Shown: positions 12,071 to 23,101 of the stretch, one piece after another
How positions within the stretch are numbered: position 1 is the stretch's first letter
How the letters are laid out: each line of letters begins with the position of its first letter
NCBI GenBank assembly: GCA_014529385.2
Contig: CM043953.1
Location: forward strand, 87,444,342 to 87,508,341
Direction: 5' to 3'
Length of the DNA: 64,000 nucleotides
From: Adiantum capillus-veneris
Taxonomy: Eukaryota > Streptophyta > Polypodiopsida > Polypodiales > Pteridaceae
The notes under the pieces: model-generated
Database searches by the model: none
Seen by the model: only the letters and a program-made list of their open reading frames with translations
Told to the model about the DNA's origin: nothing
Position numbers and translations under genes: made by a program

Positions 12071-12289
12071 TTTTTGCCTCCTTTGAATAGTGGAAGGGAA
12101 ATTTTTAGTTTATGGAATGCTCGTGACTACTGGATCTGAATCTCAAAACAGATTTCTTGTCTTTGGATTTGCATTTGATGTGGTGGTTCATATCTGTTTC
12201 TCAGTCATTGTCTGTTTCAACTTCAGTTACTGTGACTTCAGCTTCCAAATACGTGGAATATTAAAAAGTTAGATTTGAAAATGTAGCCT
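12071..12289. other. short unassigned stretch
   Basis: Junction between the minus-strand gypsy gag and the plus-strand copia fragment. A 60-residue ORF at 12090-12272 has no recognisable similarity. Confidence 0.3.
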
Positions 12290-13340
12290 CAATTGAGATT
12301 ACTCACTCTACTGGTGATGTTCTTACCACTAGTAGTTCTCTAGAGAGAGTGGATTCTAGTAGTCAAATAGTGAGGAGATCTACAAGAGTCTCTCATGCAC
12401 CTAGCCGATTTCAACTTGGGTTAGACTACCTATTTATCACTAGTTGTGGAGAACCAACCTACTACTACCAATTAAGATGGAAGGTAGCATGAAATGGGAG
12501 CATGCTATGCAATCAAAATACAATTCAATTGTGGCAAAGAAGATTTGGGAACTAACAAATTTGCCAAAGGGCAAACAAGCCTTGCCTTGCAAATGAGTGT
12601 ATAAAAAGAAACACGACAGAATATCCTAAGCCTATGTATAAGGCTAGATTGGTTGCGGATTCAAGCAAAAAAAGGTGTGGATTTTGATGAGAATTTTTTA
12701 GAGGGAAAACAAGCCTTGCCTTGAAAATGAGTTTATAAAAAGAAACACGGCAGAAGATCCCAAGCCTAAGTATAAGGCTAGATTGGTTGCTAAGGGATTC
12801 AAGCAAAAAAGGGTGTGGATTTTGATAAGATTTTTCCTCTAGTAGTCAAGATGACTACATTATGTCTTGTTCTTCGACTAGTAGCCACTAAGGACATGTA
12901 ACTTGTCCAATTGGATGCAAAAATGAAATTTTTTCATAGGGATATGGAAGAGGATGTCTACATGAAGCAACCAGAGGGGTTTGAAGTTAAACCTGACCAG
13001 CCTAGTAGGGTAGAACTAGTGTGTAGACTACAAAAGACATCGTATAGCTTTAAGAAAGGCTCAAGGTAGTGGTACCAAAAATTGGACGAGTACATGTAGT
13101 CCCAAGTTTATGTGAGGGGCCAAGAAGACCACTGATTGTATATCTGAAAGTTTAATGATGGTTTTCTAATCATCTTGATACTTTATGCTGATGATATGCT
13201 CATTGTTTCAAGTGGTCCAAGGATGAGATTTCCATCATGAAGAAATCACTTAGCATGCAATTTGCTATGAAGGATTTGGGAGATGTAAATCACTTTCTTG
13301 GTATGTGTATTAAGAGAGACAAAAATCATGGAATACAAGA
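12290..13340 (+). mobile_element. Ty1/copia reverse transcriptase fragment
   Basis: Plus-strand fragments in order: RRSTRVSHAPSRF (the pre-RT linker usual in copia), KARLVA (motif 1), VKMTTLCLVLRLVATKDM, QLDAKMKFFHRDMEEDVYMKQPEGF (motif A region), VCRLQKTSYSFKKGSR, LILYADDMLIVS (motif C at about 13180-13210) and MKDLGDVNHFLGMCIKRD. YADDM keeps both catalytic Asp residues. Stops (for example after TKDM) and an internal tandem duplication make it dead. No integrase or LTR was recognised with it. Confidence 0.85.
12571..12835 (+). repeat. imperfect tandem duplication inside copia RT, unit about 134 bp
   Basis: The segment from AAACAAGCCTTGCCTTG to GGTGTGGATTTTGAT occurs at about 12571-12695 and again from about 12705. 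The offset is 134 bp with roughly ten scattered differences. It covers RT motif 1 (KARLVA) twice. The divergence suggests the duplication is not very recent. Confidence 0.85.
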
Positions 13341-14131
13341 GTTATCTCATGAGACATTGGAGACGGGGAAAGCAAACACACCCAAAAACACTCACAGATT
13401 GCTTCTCTATAGCACAAGATAATCAAAACACACCAATCCACTCAATAGCACCTCTAAAATGACACGGATTTCACAACACACACCTTATGTTGCACACAAA
13501 TAAGCATATACACACCTTGAGAGATCCATGCAAGCACCTTCCTCTCTGCACCACCGCACACAGTCCAAAAACCACACACACACACACTGGCACCAATACA
13601 AAACATAGAAACGATGAAGAAGAGAAAGGAGGATGGGTAGATTGGCAATAGGGCGCACTCGGCTCTTGATTCCTCAACCAAAAAAATGTGTACAATGCTT
13701 CCTTTCTCCTCCCTCAAGCTTGCAGCTGCTGTCCAAAACGGCAATTAGGGGGCCCCTTATAGGAGGCCAAACTTTTCTCTTTTAGCACTTCTCTTCTCCT
13801 CCAAACACACATCCAAATTCCTACTTGTTGCACATGACCCCCCACTATTTTAGAGTCCAAATTTTTTCATCACTGCACAAAAAAAGGCCTCCTATTTTGG
13901 GAGGGCAATGCACGTTTATCCTCAATAAAAAGGGGAGGGACCTGTGGGCACCCCCGTGTGAAAGAGCCCCAATTGAGCACCAAAAAATTGTCGGCCAGAG
14001 CTGCCTATGGCAAGAAGCACCATTGAAACATGACCAACCAACCGACAAATAGCAACACTACCAAGAGCCACCTACGCGCCACCTACATGGCGTTAGGAGA
14101 GCGCGACACCATATCTAGCTTGATCTCTCTC

Positions 14132-14132
<1 letters not shown>

Positions 14133-14162
<30 letters not shown>
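14133..14162. repeat. poly-C run (30 nt)
   Basis: An uninterrupted run of C preceded by a CT-rich stretch. The exact length may be affected by sequencing or assembly. Confidence 0.95.
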
Positions 14163-14165
<3 letters not shown>

Positions 14166-14858
14166 CCTTTGATGCACAATGGGGAGTCCCCTCCTAGTAT
14201 ATATAGTGTGAAGTTTCCATTGTCCGCACTCCATGTGGGTTTTTGTTGAGTGCCATATGGCAGCCCGTGAAGCACTTCTCCAAAAAATTAATTTTTTTCC
14301 ATTGACTCAATGCAAAAAAAAACGTTTTGTTTTGTCTGTCCTTTGACCTCTTGCCATCTCCTGCGCTCTGTAACCCAATGAGCAATCCATAAAGGTTGGC
14401 TAGAGGTGGATTTTAGCTCTGTGGCGCGGCTCTGCATTTTGACATCATCAAGACCTCAAACGATGTGCCCAAAAAAGGAAAAAACATGTCATAATAACTA
14501 ATATCTAATTCTCCTAAATGATTTTCATGTTAAACTGATCATTTAATATGGGGAAGTGCCAGGGGAGAAAAAGCTAGAATATTGGTTAAGCTGGAAGACC
14601 GGCCATAGTAGGGATCCAAAGGAGGGAAAATAGGGATCCAAAGGGGAAGCCATCTGCAAAAGAGCAATGTGCAACAATGGGCTTTAAAGACCCTAAGATT
14701 CAGCCCATTAAAACTTCCAAAATGCTAAGGTTCCAAAATTCAAAGGTTGTGTCCAAAGGTCAATGCTTAGGAAAATTGGATGCTTTGTGTGTGTACAAAA
14801 AGTCTTCAATGAGTCCTACATAGGAGGGGGCAAGCCTTGGAAGCAGGGGATAAGAGAG

Positions 14859-14859
<1 letters not shown>

Positions 14860-14905
<46 letters not shown>
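14860..14905. repeat. (AC)n microsatellite
   Basis: About 23 perfect AC units. Confidence 0.97.
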
Positions 14906-14906
<1 letters not shown>

Positions 14907-15380
14907 GCTTCCTTTACACAAAGGGAATGAGGGACACTTGTCAGCTCCCTAGCCCAGATGCCCACAAGGTGTACTCAAATCCTATTGGATGGCCATGGAG
15001 GTGGACCAATGAGAATTAGGCTAAGGTAAATCTAGTTTAATTAACTTAAAAGCACTTAAAGAAAGAACCAATAAGAATTAAGCTCTCTAGAAGACTATTG
15101 GATAGTCTCCCGAGGGGTCCAATGAGCATTCAACATCCCAATGGCTTGCCTGATTCCTATTGGCCAGGAGACAAAGGGGTCCAATGAGATTTTAGATGCA
15201 TTAATTAGTTACCTAAAGCTCTCACAAAAGGGGAAAGGGGGACACATGTCAGAAGGCTATCACTTATGCCTCTCAATTTTCATTGGCTAAGCCTAGAGTG
15301 GGCCAATGGGGTGCCTACATGAGTAAAATGGAAGAGGGGTCAACCAAGAGAGAGGGGGGGCTGAATTTTTCAAGGCATTA

Positions 15381-15381
<1 letters not shown>

Positions 15382-15435
<54 letters not shown>
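15382..15435. repeat. (CA)n microsatellite
   Basis: About 26 perfect CA units followed by a short imperfect CTCACAC end. Confidence 0.97.
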
Positions 15436-15440
<5 letters not shown>

Positions 15441-16415
15441 AATCTCATGTGTTGAGCAAGAAGACTCTCTCTCTCCTTCTCAAGCTTTAATCGAAAGCTT
15501 ATCACCTACTCCAAACTTGTGAGAAGCGAGGCCTACACCAACAATTCTTGGCTTTGTGATGCAAATCCAACCAAGAGCCAAGCTTCAATGCATCCTCATC
15601 TCCTCTACCATGCTAATTACTAAGCTATGCTATGATAATATGAGTGATTATGTGAGGAGATGTGCATCTTTCTCGTAAGACTACTCCTTCTTCCTCTCAA
15701 TCTACTCTCATACCCCGCTAGCTCTTACCATCTTCGAAGGTGTGTGAGGTCTTGGGTCTGTGACCGTGAGGGAATTGATGTTGTATTTTATAAGTGTTTT
15801 GCTTAGTGCTTGAAGCTTCCATCTTCATTGCACTAGCTAGTCTGGAAGGAACACAAAGAATTGTATTGTAAAATGTCTTTGTTGATGGGAGAAACCTATA
15901 ATACAAAGCCTTTTGGAGGGGGGACCGTCCGGTCCTCAACTGTTGTCAATAGCTTAATTTATCTCTCTTTTAAGGTATTGTTCATGCTATCTAACTAGGT
16001 GTTATGCTTTTTGTTGCTCTCTCCACCCAACCACTCTTGTTATGCTCATATGGAATCTATTCTAATGAAATACTCACTATGTTCATGCTATTTTCCGCTA
16101 CACACAAGTTACTAGGCCATTAAATGTTATATTATTATGAGAGCACAAGGTTTCTCTTTTCTTGCTCAAGAAGGGAGGTCCTCAAGCTAGCTATAAATGG
16201 TTGGTATTATTAATTGCAATTGAGTAAGTAGAATAGGGATTTTTCAACCTTGCACTGCGCCTGCCTTCGTGTAGATAACAAGGCATCACCGTCGAGAGCT
16301 ATGGTCTTATTAGTGGAGTTTACGAGGCTTAACCACTATTGAGCTATTAGAAACTTGACAGAAGGCGGTGCTGTTTTGGTGTTGAACGACCCTCTCTTCT
16401 ATTCCTTGTAATTAA

Positions 16416-16428
16416 TGGTATTTGAGCC
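16416..16428 (+). promoter_or_regulatory. candidate primer-binding site, tRNA-iMet type
   Basis: TGGTATTTGAGCC followed by ATGGG resembles the TGGTATCAGAGC site complementary to the 3' end of initiator-Met tRNA, with two changes. Its position before an ORF starting at 16510 fits the start of an LTR element interior. Without a matching LTR pair this is tentative. Confidence 0.45.
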
Positions 16429-16509
16429 ATGGGCACAGTAGCTTGAGTGCTTTTCTAAAGGGGTAAACAGGAGTAGCAACTAGGGTTTGAAGTGCCAAAG
16501 TACACCTAA

Positions 16510-16879
16510 AAAAGTTTACACCTAAATGTTGTTAGAAAGGCTGACAATAGTAAAAAGAGTGAAATTAATGTTGATAGCTTTGATTTTGCTAATGAGCAGG
16601 CTACTAATGATGCCCCTATGCTTGTGAACTACCTTGTTTCTAGGCTTCAACAAGCCATGGGTAATCCATCCCTTGAAAATGAAGTGCAACGGCAGATTCG
16701 TGCTCATGGGATTCTCCAAACTCCTCACCATGACAAGAGAGTACCTATGAAGCCTCCTTGCGAGACTCCCAAAAGAGGCCTCTCCCTGATTCAGGAAGAA
16801 GAAGAGGATCCATACGAAGGGCTCAAAAATTTGCTTCTTGATGACGCATCTCCTTCTCAAAGGAGAACTCAAGAGTCCC
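16510..16879 (+). pseudogene. ORF fragment, unknown (possible gag), cut by copia LTR
   Basis: A single open frame without stops begins after a TAA near 16507 and runs into the LTR that starts at 16880. It contains MLVNYLVSRLQQAMGNPS near the middle and an acidic SLIQEEEEDPYEG segment towards the end. The family is not recognised. Its position 80-90 bp after a primer-binding-site-like sequence suggests the N-terminal part of a gag protein of another LTR element. A host exon cannot be excluded. Its right-hand continuation was not identified beyond 31657. Confidence 0.45.
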
Positions 16880-17030
16880 TGTTAAGTATGGAGCCTGATT
16901 TACCCCTTGTAAATTTTTGTGTTAAAAACGCACATTTGTAAGGCCCCCATTATGAGGAGAATCCATTGTGCGTGAAGGACAATCACTCGCCGGAAATAAA
17001 AATCACTCGCCGAAAACCAAAATTTTCACA
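16880..17030 (+). repeat. truncated left LTR of copia copy A
   Basis: TGTTAAGTATGGAGCCTGA onwards matches the start of the central LTR at 27150 for about 150 bp (to the AACCAAAATTTT block). It then jumps to gag sequence equivalent to about 28555 in copy B, a deletion of roughly 1.3 kb relative to an intact copy. Confidence 0.88.
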
Positions 17031-17039
17031 GCCAATCTC

Positions 17040-18690
17040 GAGCACAGGAAAATCATCAAGTGCTGCACTGTCAATGGAAACAAGAGGAAGGCCTAAGGAG
17101 AGGTTCAAAAACCAAAAGGATCGTGATCGCTCAAGACGGAGCAAGTCACACACAAAGTCAGTTCTTGAATGTTGGAACTGCGACAAGAAGGGCCACATCA
17201 AGAAGGATTGCTGGTCCAAGAAGAAGAAGGAGACTGAGTCTCAAGACAACAAGCCAACATCGGAGGCCAATGTGGCAGGTAAAGTAGAGCAAGATGCTCT
17301 AATTCTCTCATTAGACAATGTGTCTAATTCCTGGATAGTAGATTCTAAGGCTTCATTCCATGCGACACCACACAAGCAACATTTCCAAGATTACACCAAA
17401 GGTAATTTTGGGTATGTATACTTGGGAGATGATGAAGCTTGTGAGATTGTCGGCAAAGGTACAGTTTCTGTCAAAACTGCTAACGGAAATGAATGGAAGC
17501 TTAAAGATGTTAGGCATGTTCCTTCGCTTCGGAAAAAATTGATCTCTACAGAACAATTGGACAATGAAGGTCACAACATTGCATTTGGAAACAAACGGTG
17601 GAAGATCTCAAAGGGATCTTTGGTGGTTGCCAAGGGAGAAAAGGTCGGTACACTTTACTTGTGTACTAACAGCACACAACCTTCAACTTGTGCAGCAACT
17701 ACAGAAATTGACAATGCGGTGTGGCACTACCGGCTTGGGCATATGAGTGCCAAAGGAATGCAAATCCTTCAAACAAAGAAGCTTCTACCAGGTTTGAAAG
17801 AAGTGGACTTAGAGTTCTGTGAAGATTGTGTTTATGGTAAACAAAAGTGGGTAAAATTTAAAAAATCAGGAAATAAAAGAAAAAATAAAAAACTTGAGTT
17901 GGTTCATTCTGATGTTTGGGGTCCTGCAAGTACACCATCACTTGGTGGCTCATTGTACTATGTAACATTCATAGACGATGTGACTAGAAAAACATGGGTT
18001 TATGTCATGAAGAATAAGTCTGATGTGCTTTCCATATTTCAAAGGTGGAAAGCCTTTGTAAAGAATGAAACAGGTACCAAGGTTAAATGCCTCAGATCCG
18101 ACAATGGAGGCAAATATTGCAGCCAAGCTTTTGAAAGCTTTTGTGCTAGAAATGGCATTCGGAGGCAAAGGACAACCCCAAGGACACCTCAACAAAATGG
18201 GATTTTGGAAAGAATGAACAGGATAATCATGGAGCGAGCACGAAGCATGCGGCTACATGCAAGCCTACCGCTTGAGCTTTGGGCAGAAGCTGTAAGTACG
18301 TCTGTGTACTTAATCAACCGGTCACCCTCAACGGCATTGGATGGGGGAGTTCCAAGAGAGGCATGGACAGGTAAACCGATGAATTATGCATTTCTCAAAG
18401 TGTTTGGGTGTGAGGCTTTCATGCACATAGATAGAAGCCTAAGATTAAAGATAGATGCAAAGTCCAAAAAGTGTTTCTTCATTAGCTATGGAGAAGGTGA
18501 CTTTGGGTATCGCCTATGGAATCCTGAAGATGATAAAATCTTAAGGAGTAGGGATGTAAATTTCAGCAAACAAAATATGTACAAAGATTACTTGGAAAGA
18601 AAACAAACAAAAGAAACAGGTGATGAGTACATGGAGCTTGAGGACGGTGAAGACTCAGGGACTGCAAACGGTGACAATGGGCAACAACGT
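17040..18690 (+). pseudogene. copia copy A: gag zinc knuckle, protease, integrase
   Basis: One long frame, although its start is a deletion junction. In order: the last residues of gag (SSAALSMETRGRPKER), a CCHC knuckle CWNCDKKGHIKKDC near 17170, protease WIVDSKASFHATP near 17335 (usual DSGAS changed to DSKAS, so probably inactive), the GAG-pre-integrase HYRLGHMSAKGM, and an integrase core with VHSDVWGPAS, LRSDNGGKYC and the Glu in NGILERMN, so all three catalytic acids are present. The frame ends in the element inserted at 18691. Integrase followed by RT (from 25448) fixes the copia class. Confidence 0.88.
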
Positions 18691-21018
18691 TGGTGCAGCC
18701 AAAGTTGGTCAAAGCTAGGAGATGGTCTATGCCAGGCAAAGGTGGCAGTCGAGTGCAGTGCAGAAGGCTAGGGCAGGTGCTAAGGACCCGGGCAGCCAAA
18801 GGGTAGCAGGGATGTATGCTTAAAGCGGCTTTTTAGGTCAAAAGTGCTGCGGGATGGTCCAGATGGGATGGTAGGTGAAGGTGTCCAAAATGCCAAATCA
18901 GTGTCCTAGAATGTAGTGTTCAGCGTGCTCTAGAAGCCGGTTCAGACTGCTCGTCAAACGGAGCCCCGGTGCTGAAGATACTGAAGTTTAAAGTTTAAGT
19001 GTGTAGCAAATGGCTGACGGACAAGGAGCTAGGGACAGGTGGCCTGGGCTGATGTGAGTATATACATGTGTAGTACTCGAGTTATGAAGCATGCCGGTCT
19101 TCTCGGATTGCGAACCAGAGCTCTGGATAGCAAGTTATGGCCACCGTTAGAAGATTTTCCGAGGGCCAGGTCTGATCCCACTTAGCTGCAGTGGAGGGTG
19201 TGCCATCTGGCGTCTTTTGGGCCTCGCAAAAGTTCTCAGTGATAGGGTGAGTCATGTGGAGCTAGCACAAATTGGTGGTGCATCAATTGGATACCCAGTC
19301 AGCTAGATGCAGCTGAACGAAGTCGGGAGGCAATGCTAGGAGAAGAATTGGCTGATGTTTTTCCCATTTTTTTGCGGCCTCGAATATCGCATTCGAAAGG
19401 ATCTGAAGGTGGTAAGTTTTTAACGGTCCGGGACCGGTGCGACGAAGACTCGGCACAGTTTGGCGGATCGAGCTTTCGGCCCATGGGCAAGATATGAGGA
19501 CCAGAAGAAGAAGGCCCAAAATATGGGGGATCCTTCAATAGACTTTGGTGATTTTAAGTGGGCTTGAGGCCACAGAGCCACAGGTTGCCACGTGGTGGAC
19601 TTTCGTCCCACATGCGGTGTCGAAAGCAAACTTCATGTGCTTTATGGGCTGGGCCGTGAGCCCCCATTAGGTACACAAGAGAGCTGTGGAGAGCTTGGAG
19701 CTCGTGGGCTATGGCGCCGGGCGCCGCTGGCGCTGCGTTGGCCGGAGGCGGCCCTGCCGGGCGTAGGCGGCGGTGTTTTGGTTGGCGGGGCGGTGTGTGT
19801 GAGAGGAAGGTGGACTGGCGTAGTGATGATGACGTGGCAGTCTCGTAGCTAAGGGTGGAATCCTGCGGTCCTTAGGGGCCCCATCTTTTGAAGCTAGGGG
19901 GGAGGGAATTAGCGACATCTCTAATGCCTCCCCGGCTCGAGATAGAGGTCAACCCCATGTGAGATAGAGAGAGGGTGTAGCCAGCTGGGCCCGAGCCAAA
20001 AGTAAGGTGCAAAGGGAGGGGTTCTCGCAGCGGACAGAGAGCATAGAGTGAAGGACAAAAAGAGTTCGAAGGCGGCAAAGAGGCCATTACATAGGCCGTC
20101 CGGGCAAAGCCTGGAGCAAAAGGGGCAGTAGAGGCCGGACAAACCAAGCTGAGGGCAAGGTTGAAGCCAAACCAAGTGAAAAGGCAAAAAATGAAGGCCA
20201 AGGCCAAAAGGGGGCAAGGGAGGAGTCGGATAAAGAGAGAGAGTTAAAGTCAAATCAATAAAGCAGTGCAAAGTGGAGCCCAAAGGGGTAAAAAATAAAA
20301 GATTAAAAAAAATAAATCCAAGGGGCAATAGTGACATGGCTAATGCCCCCCCCCCCCCCCCAAGTGCAAAAGAGAGGAGGAGAGAGCAGATAGAGCAAGG
20401 CGGTTCCCCTTTCCCAAAACATGCCAATTCAAGGTGCCAAGTGGACCAATTAAAATGTAAATTCCCAAATTAAAGGCCCCCCCTATAAAAGTAAAAAATT
20501 AATCAAATTAGGGGCTTTTTTTCTGGCCTTTTGGGTGCCGTTTGAAGCCTGCAAAGTGGAGTTCTCTAGCAAGCCCCTTTGTAACTTTTGCTTGAAAATG
20601 GCCATGGTGATGGCAGTGGAAGTTAGTGTACATTTTTTTTGAAGTGCAATCAAGCCACAGTTGCCTCCCGTGCTATTGTTTCCCCTCCCCCCTTCTCTTT
20701 CTCCTGCTTTCATGGTTATCCTCGGTGCCGGCTGTGTGGATGTGTGTGCCCCCCCGGATCGATGGTGTTTTGAGTGAGAGAGTGAGATTGAGCGGCTGTG
20801 TGTGTGTGTAAGGGTGGAGATAGGCAGTGGTAGCAGGTGTGCCTTGTGTGGTGGTTTGTGGAGTGTGTGAGCAGTGGAAATTGAGCAGGTGGTGATCTGC
20901 TAGTGTAAAGTGTTTCTTTGAAGGTGTTTTTCGAGAGGATAGGGGTGCTGTGAATACCCTAAGCTATAGAGAGGCCCTTGTGTTTGTGTCATGCGTGTTC
21001 CCCCATTCCCCCTCTCCA
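18691..21018 (+). repeat. 5' LTR of the gag-only element
   Basis: Begins TGGTGCAGCC and ends near CCCCCTCTCCA. It aligns along its whole length with 23102-25447. A TATAAAA box lies at 20484-20490, about 535 bp before the end. Short poly-C and GA-rich patches are internal. The sequence after it, TTCTGGTGCCC, may be the primer-binding site, but the tRNA is not identified. Confidence 0.88.
20484..20490 (+). promoter_or_regulatory. TATA box in the 5' LTR
   Basis: CCCTATAAAAGT sits in the same place as CTCTATAAAAGT in the 3' LTR, consistent with the promoter of an LTR element. Start of transcription is inferred some 30 bp downstream. Confidence 0.6.
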
Positions 21019-21099
21019 TCTTCTGGTGCCCCCACTGCTCCTAGTTGAAGTCAAAGCGGTGATTTTGGTGATGCCAAAGGTGCGGCCTTTGAAGGGCAG

Positions 21100-22045
21100 G
21101 TGCTGCTAGTGATGGCTTGGACGGGATTTCCCATTTTCACTGGGGTTGAAGATGTGGAAACATGGCTTCAAGACTACGGATTGTTCGTGTTGGAAAGCGG
21201 TTTATCGAGAGAAGATGGTGCGGTACAGGTGTTCCCGCTCCTGGTTTGTGGTAAAGCGAAGCTATGGTTCGATAGCCTTAGTGAAGAAGAAAAAGCAGAT
21301 TACAAGGCCCTAGAGGTGGCTTTTAGAAGCAAATTTGTTGCAGATGCACAACTGCATGAAGTTAAGCGGAATCTAGACGGATTAAAGTAGAGCTTGGAGG
21401 GTAGCGTTTGAGTGGGAGTTTGAAGCCCTATGGCCCTGGGGGAAGTTAATCAAGATAACTGCTGTAGGAAATGCCAATTTTTTGAAATTGTGTAAATTCA
21501 TGGATTGCTTGCATGAGGAAGTGCGAGATAAAGTGGAGATAGATGGCCCGATGTCGTATGAGGAGGCGGTAGCTCTAGCGAGAGGGCGAACCAAAAAGAT
21601 TTTGAAAAAGCAGGAGGCTAGGCAGAGTTTGCCAAATGCAGTGATGCCAAAGCAGTATAATGCGGGGGTAGCCGAGCCGCAGGTGGTGCAAAGAGAAGTG
21701 CAAGTGCGAGAAGAACCAAGGGTTCTTTGGCTACAGAGAGATAGGGTGGTTCCTATGCCGAAGTTGCCGGCTAGAGCAGTTCCAATTGTGGAGGAAGTGC
21801 AAATGGTTCCCGAGTGGACAAAGGGTGTGATGCCCAGTTCGAGTGCGGTTTTTGAAGCTCCATCGAAGTGCGGTAAAGAGCAAGGAGTGCGGTTTGCAGA
21901 CGAGGTCAAAGCGGTGAAGCTAGAGGAGATTCCCGAGCCGAAGAGGAGACTGGGTCGAATGACAGTAGCTCTATGGACGCAGACACTAGTTGGGAGACCG
22001 AGTCGTCTCAATCCAGGTATGATGAATTCGAACTTTTACATGTAA
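21100..22045 (+). pseudogene. gag-like protein of the nested element
   Basis: The first frame (21100-21390) reads GVEDVETWLQDYGLFVL, VQVFPLLVCGKAKLWFDSL and ALEVAFRSKFV, the pattern of the retrotransposon gag domain of Ty3-type elements (W-F-L at the start, then the GxAxxWF motif). A TAG at 21388-21390 and a frame change separate it from 21482-22045, which continues KLCKFMDCLHEEVRDKV and a basic segment ARGRTKKILKKQE. No zinc knuckle is seen. Gag would form the particle. This copy is broken. Confidence 0.7.
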
Positions 22046-22157
22046 GTGGAGAGGTAGTAAATGTGTGCGAGGAGTAGCATGAAGTGCAAGCCGAAGTGCT
22101 AGTGAAGACCAAATGGAGAAATTTAGCCCTACAGGTGGTGAAGAGTAGGTAAAGCTG

Positions 22158-22577
22158 GTGTGCAGTGCCATGCTAATGGCCATGTTGATGAAGACAATAG
22201 TAGAATATGCCATAGTGGTGCAGCATGTGCAAAATTTTGCCAAAAGGGTTAGAGCAGTTGTACCTATGGAAGAGGACGAGGAGGATGTGATAGCGAACGA
22301 GTTTCTCTCTTCCTTGGCAAAACTTGATGGTGCAGTGGTAGAAGAGCAGGTAATTGCAGCGGATAAACAAGCAGTGCTTATTGAGCTTGAAGGGCCAATT
22401 GACGAGGAGGAGCTCGACGATGCTGGAATTGAGTTCATGCCATGTGAGAAAGGCAATGTGAAGTCAAAGTTAGAGGTGCTTTCTATGCAGTTGGTGCCCT
22501 CTATGACAGGTGATGTGGACTCCAAGGCGATGTCTAAGCTTTGTAAGGATGTCTGTGAGTGGTGGTTGAAAGGCTAA
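22158..22577 (+). CDS. acidic hypothetical ORF in the nested element (139 aa)
   Basis: Follows the gag frames in the interior of the gag-only element. It contains an acidic segment (VPMEEDEEDVIANEF) and GPIDEEELDDAGIEF. No family recognised. Neither the start nor coding status is supported beyond the open frame. It could be the degraded C-terminal part of gag. The rest of the interior to 23101 has no recognisable domain and ends in a purine-rich ACGAGGGGGTGGGCAA stretch, a likely polypurine tract. Confidence 0.3.
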   Translation: MCSAMLMAMLMKTIVEYAIVVQHVQNFAKRVRAVVPMEEDEEDVIANEFLSSLAKLDGAVVEEQVIAADKQAVLIELEGPIDEEELDDAGIEFMPCEKGNVKSKLEVLSMQLVPSMTGDVDSKAMSKLCKDVCEWWLKG

Positions 22578-23101
22578 AGGTAGCTGTGCAGTGTGCTGTT
22601 GAGCAGGTACAGGATCTGCTAGACAAGAATCTAGCTTTACATGGATGGGAGGGCGGGTCAGATATGTTAGGTTTTTTTGGTGCGAGTGATGGTACAAGCA
22701 GGTCTTTGGATGGTGAGGACGAGAGTGCTCTATTTGGTGTTTTTGGAGGAGCTTTGTTGCAAGTGTGCAATTTGCCAATAAGTGCTTGGAGTGGTAGAAG
22801 CGTGCTGATGGAAGGTTGGATATGTGGTTGGATATGTACCTTGGTGTGGCACTACGCAAGGTCGTTGTAGATGGACAAAAGGGACCAATGCAAGGTGTTT
22901 GACCCAGGGAGTTGATGACAGGTAAAGCAGGGGGTTGGGCAACCCGCATGAGCAAAAGTGTCGGGTGGCAGATGCCAATTATGTACATATGATATGTAGT
23001 TTTGTAGGGTACAGACAATTTGTTTTTTGGTATGCAGCTTTTCAGTGCAATAAGCCTAGATGTGGTTGAACATAGATGTTCAACGAGGGGGTGGGCAATG
23101 A

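Larger units (their letters stand above)
13341..16509. other. unrecognised repeat-like DNA with microsatellites
   Basis: No coding similarity found in 3.2 kb. The stretch contains a 30-base poly-C run, two AC microsatellites and, near its right end, a primer-binding-site-like sequence. It therefore probably includes an LTR ending near 16405-16415 of an element whose interior begins to the right. No second copy is present to set the left boundary. Short ORFs at 13454-13744 and 13825-14052 have no support. Confidence 0.35.

Noticed and set aside
19283-19852. Several ORFs of 69-86 residues in the 5' LTR of the gag-only element
   Set aside because: Overlapping on both strands, several not kept in the second LTR, low complexity. 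Only the 168-codon antisense pair was kept as a weak finding.
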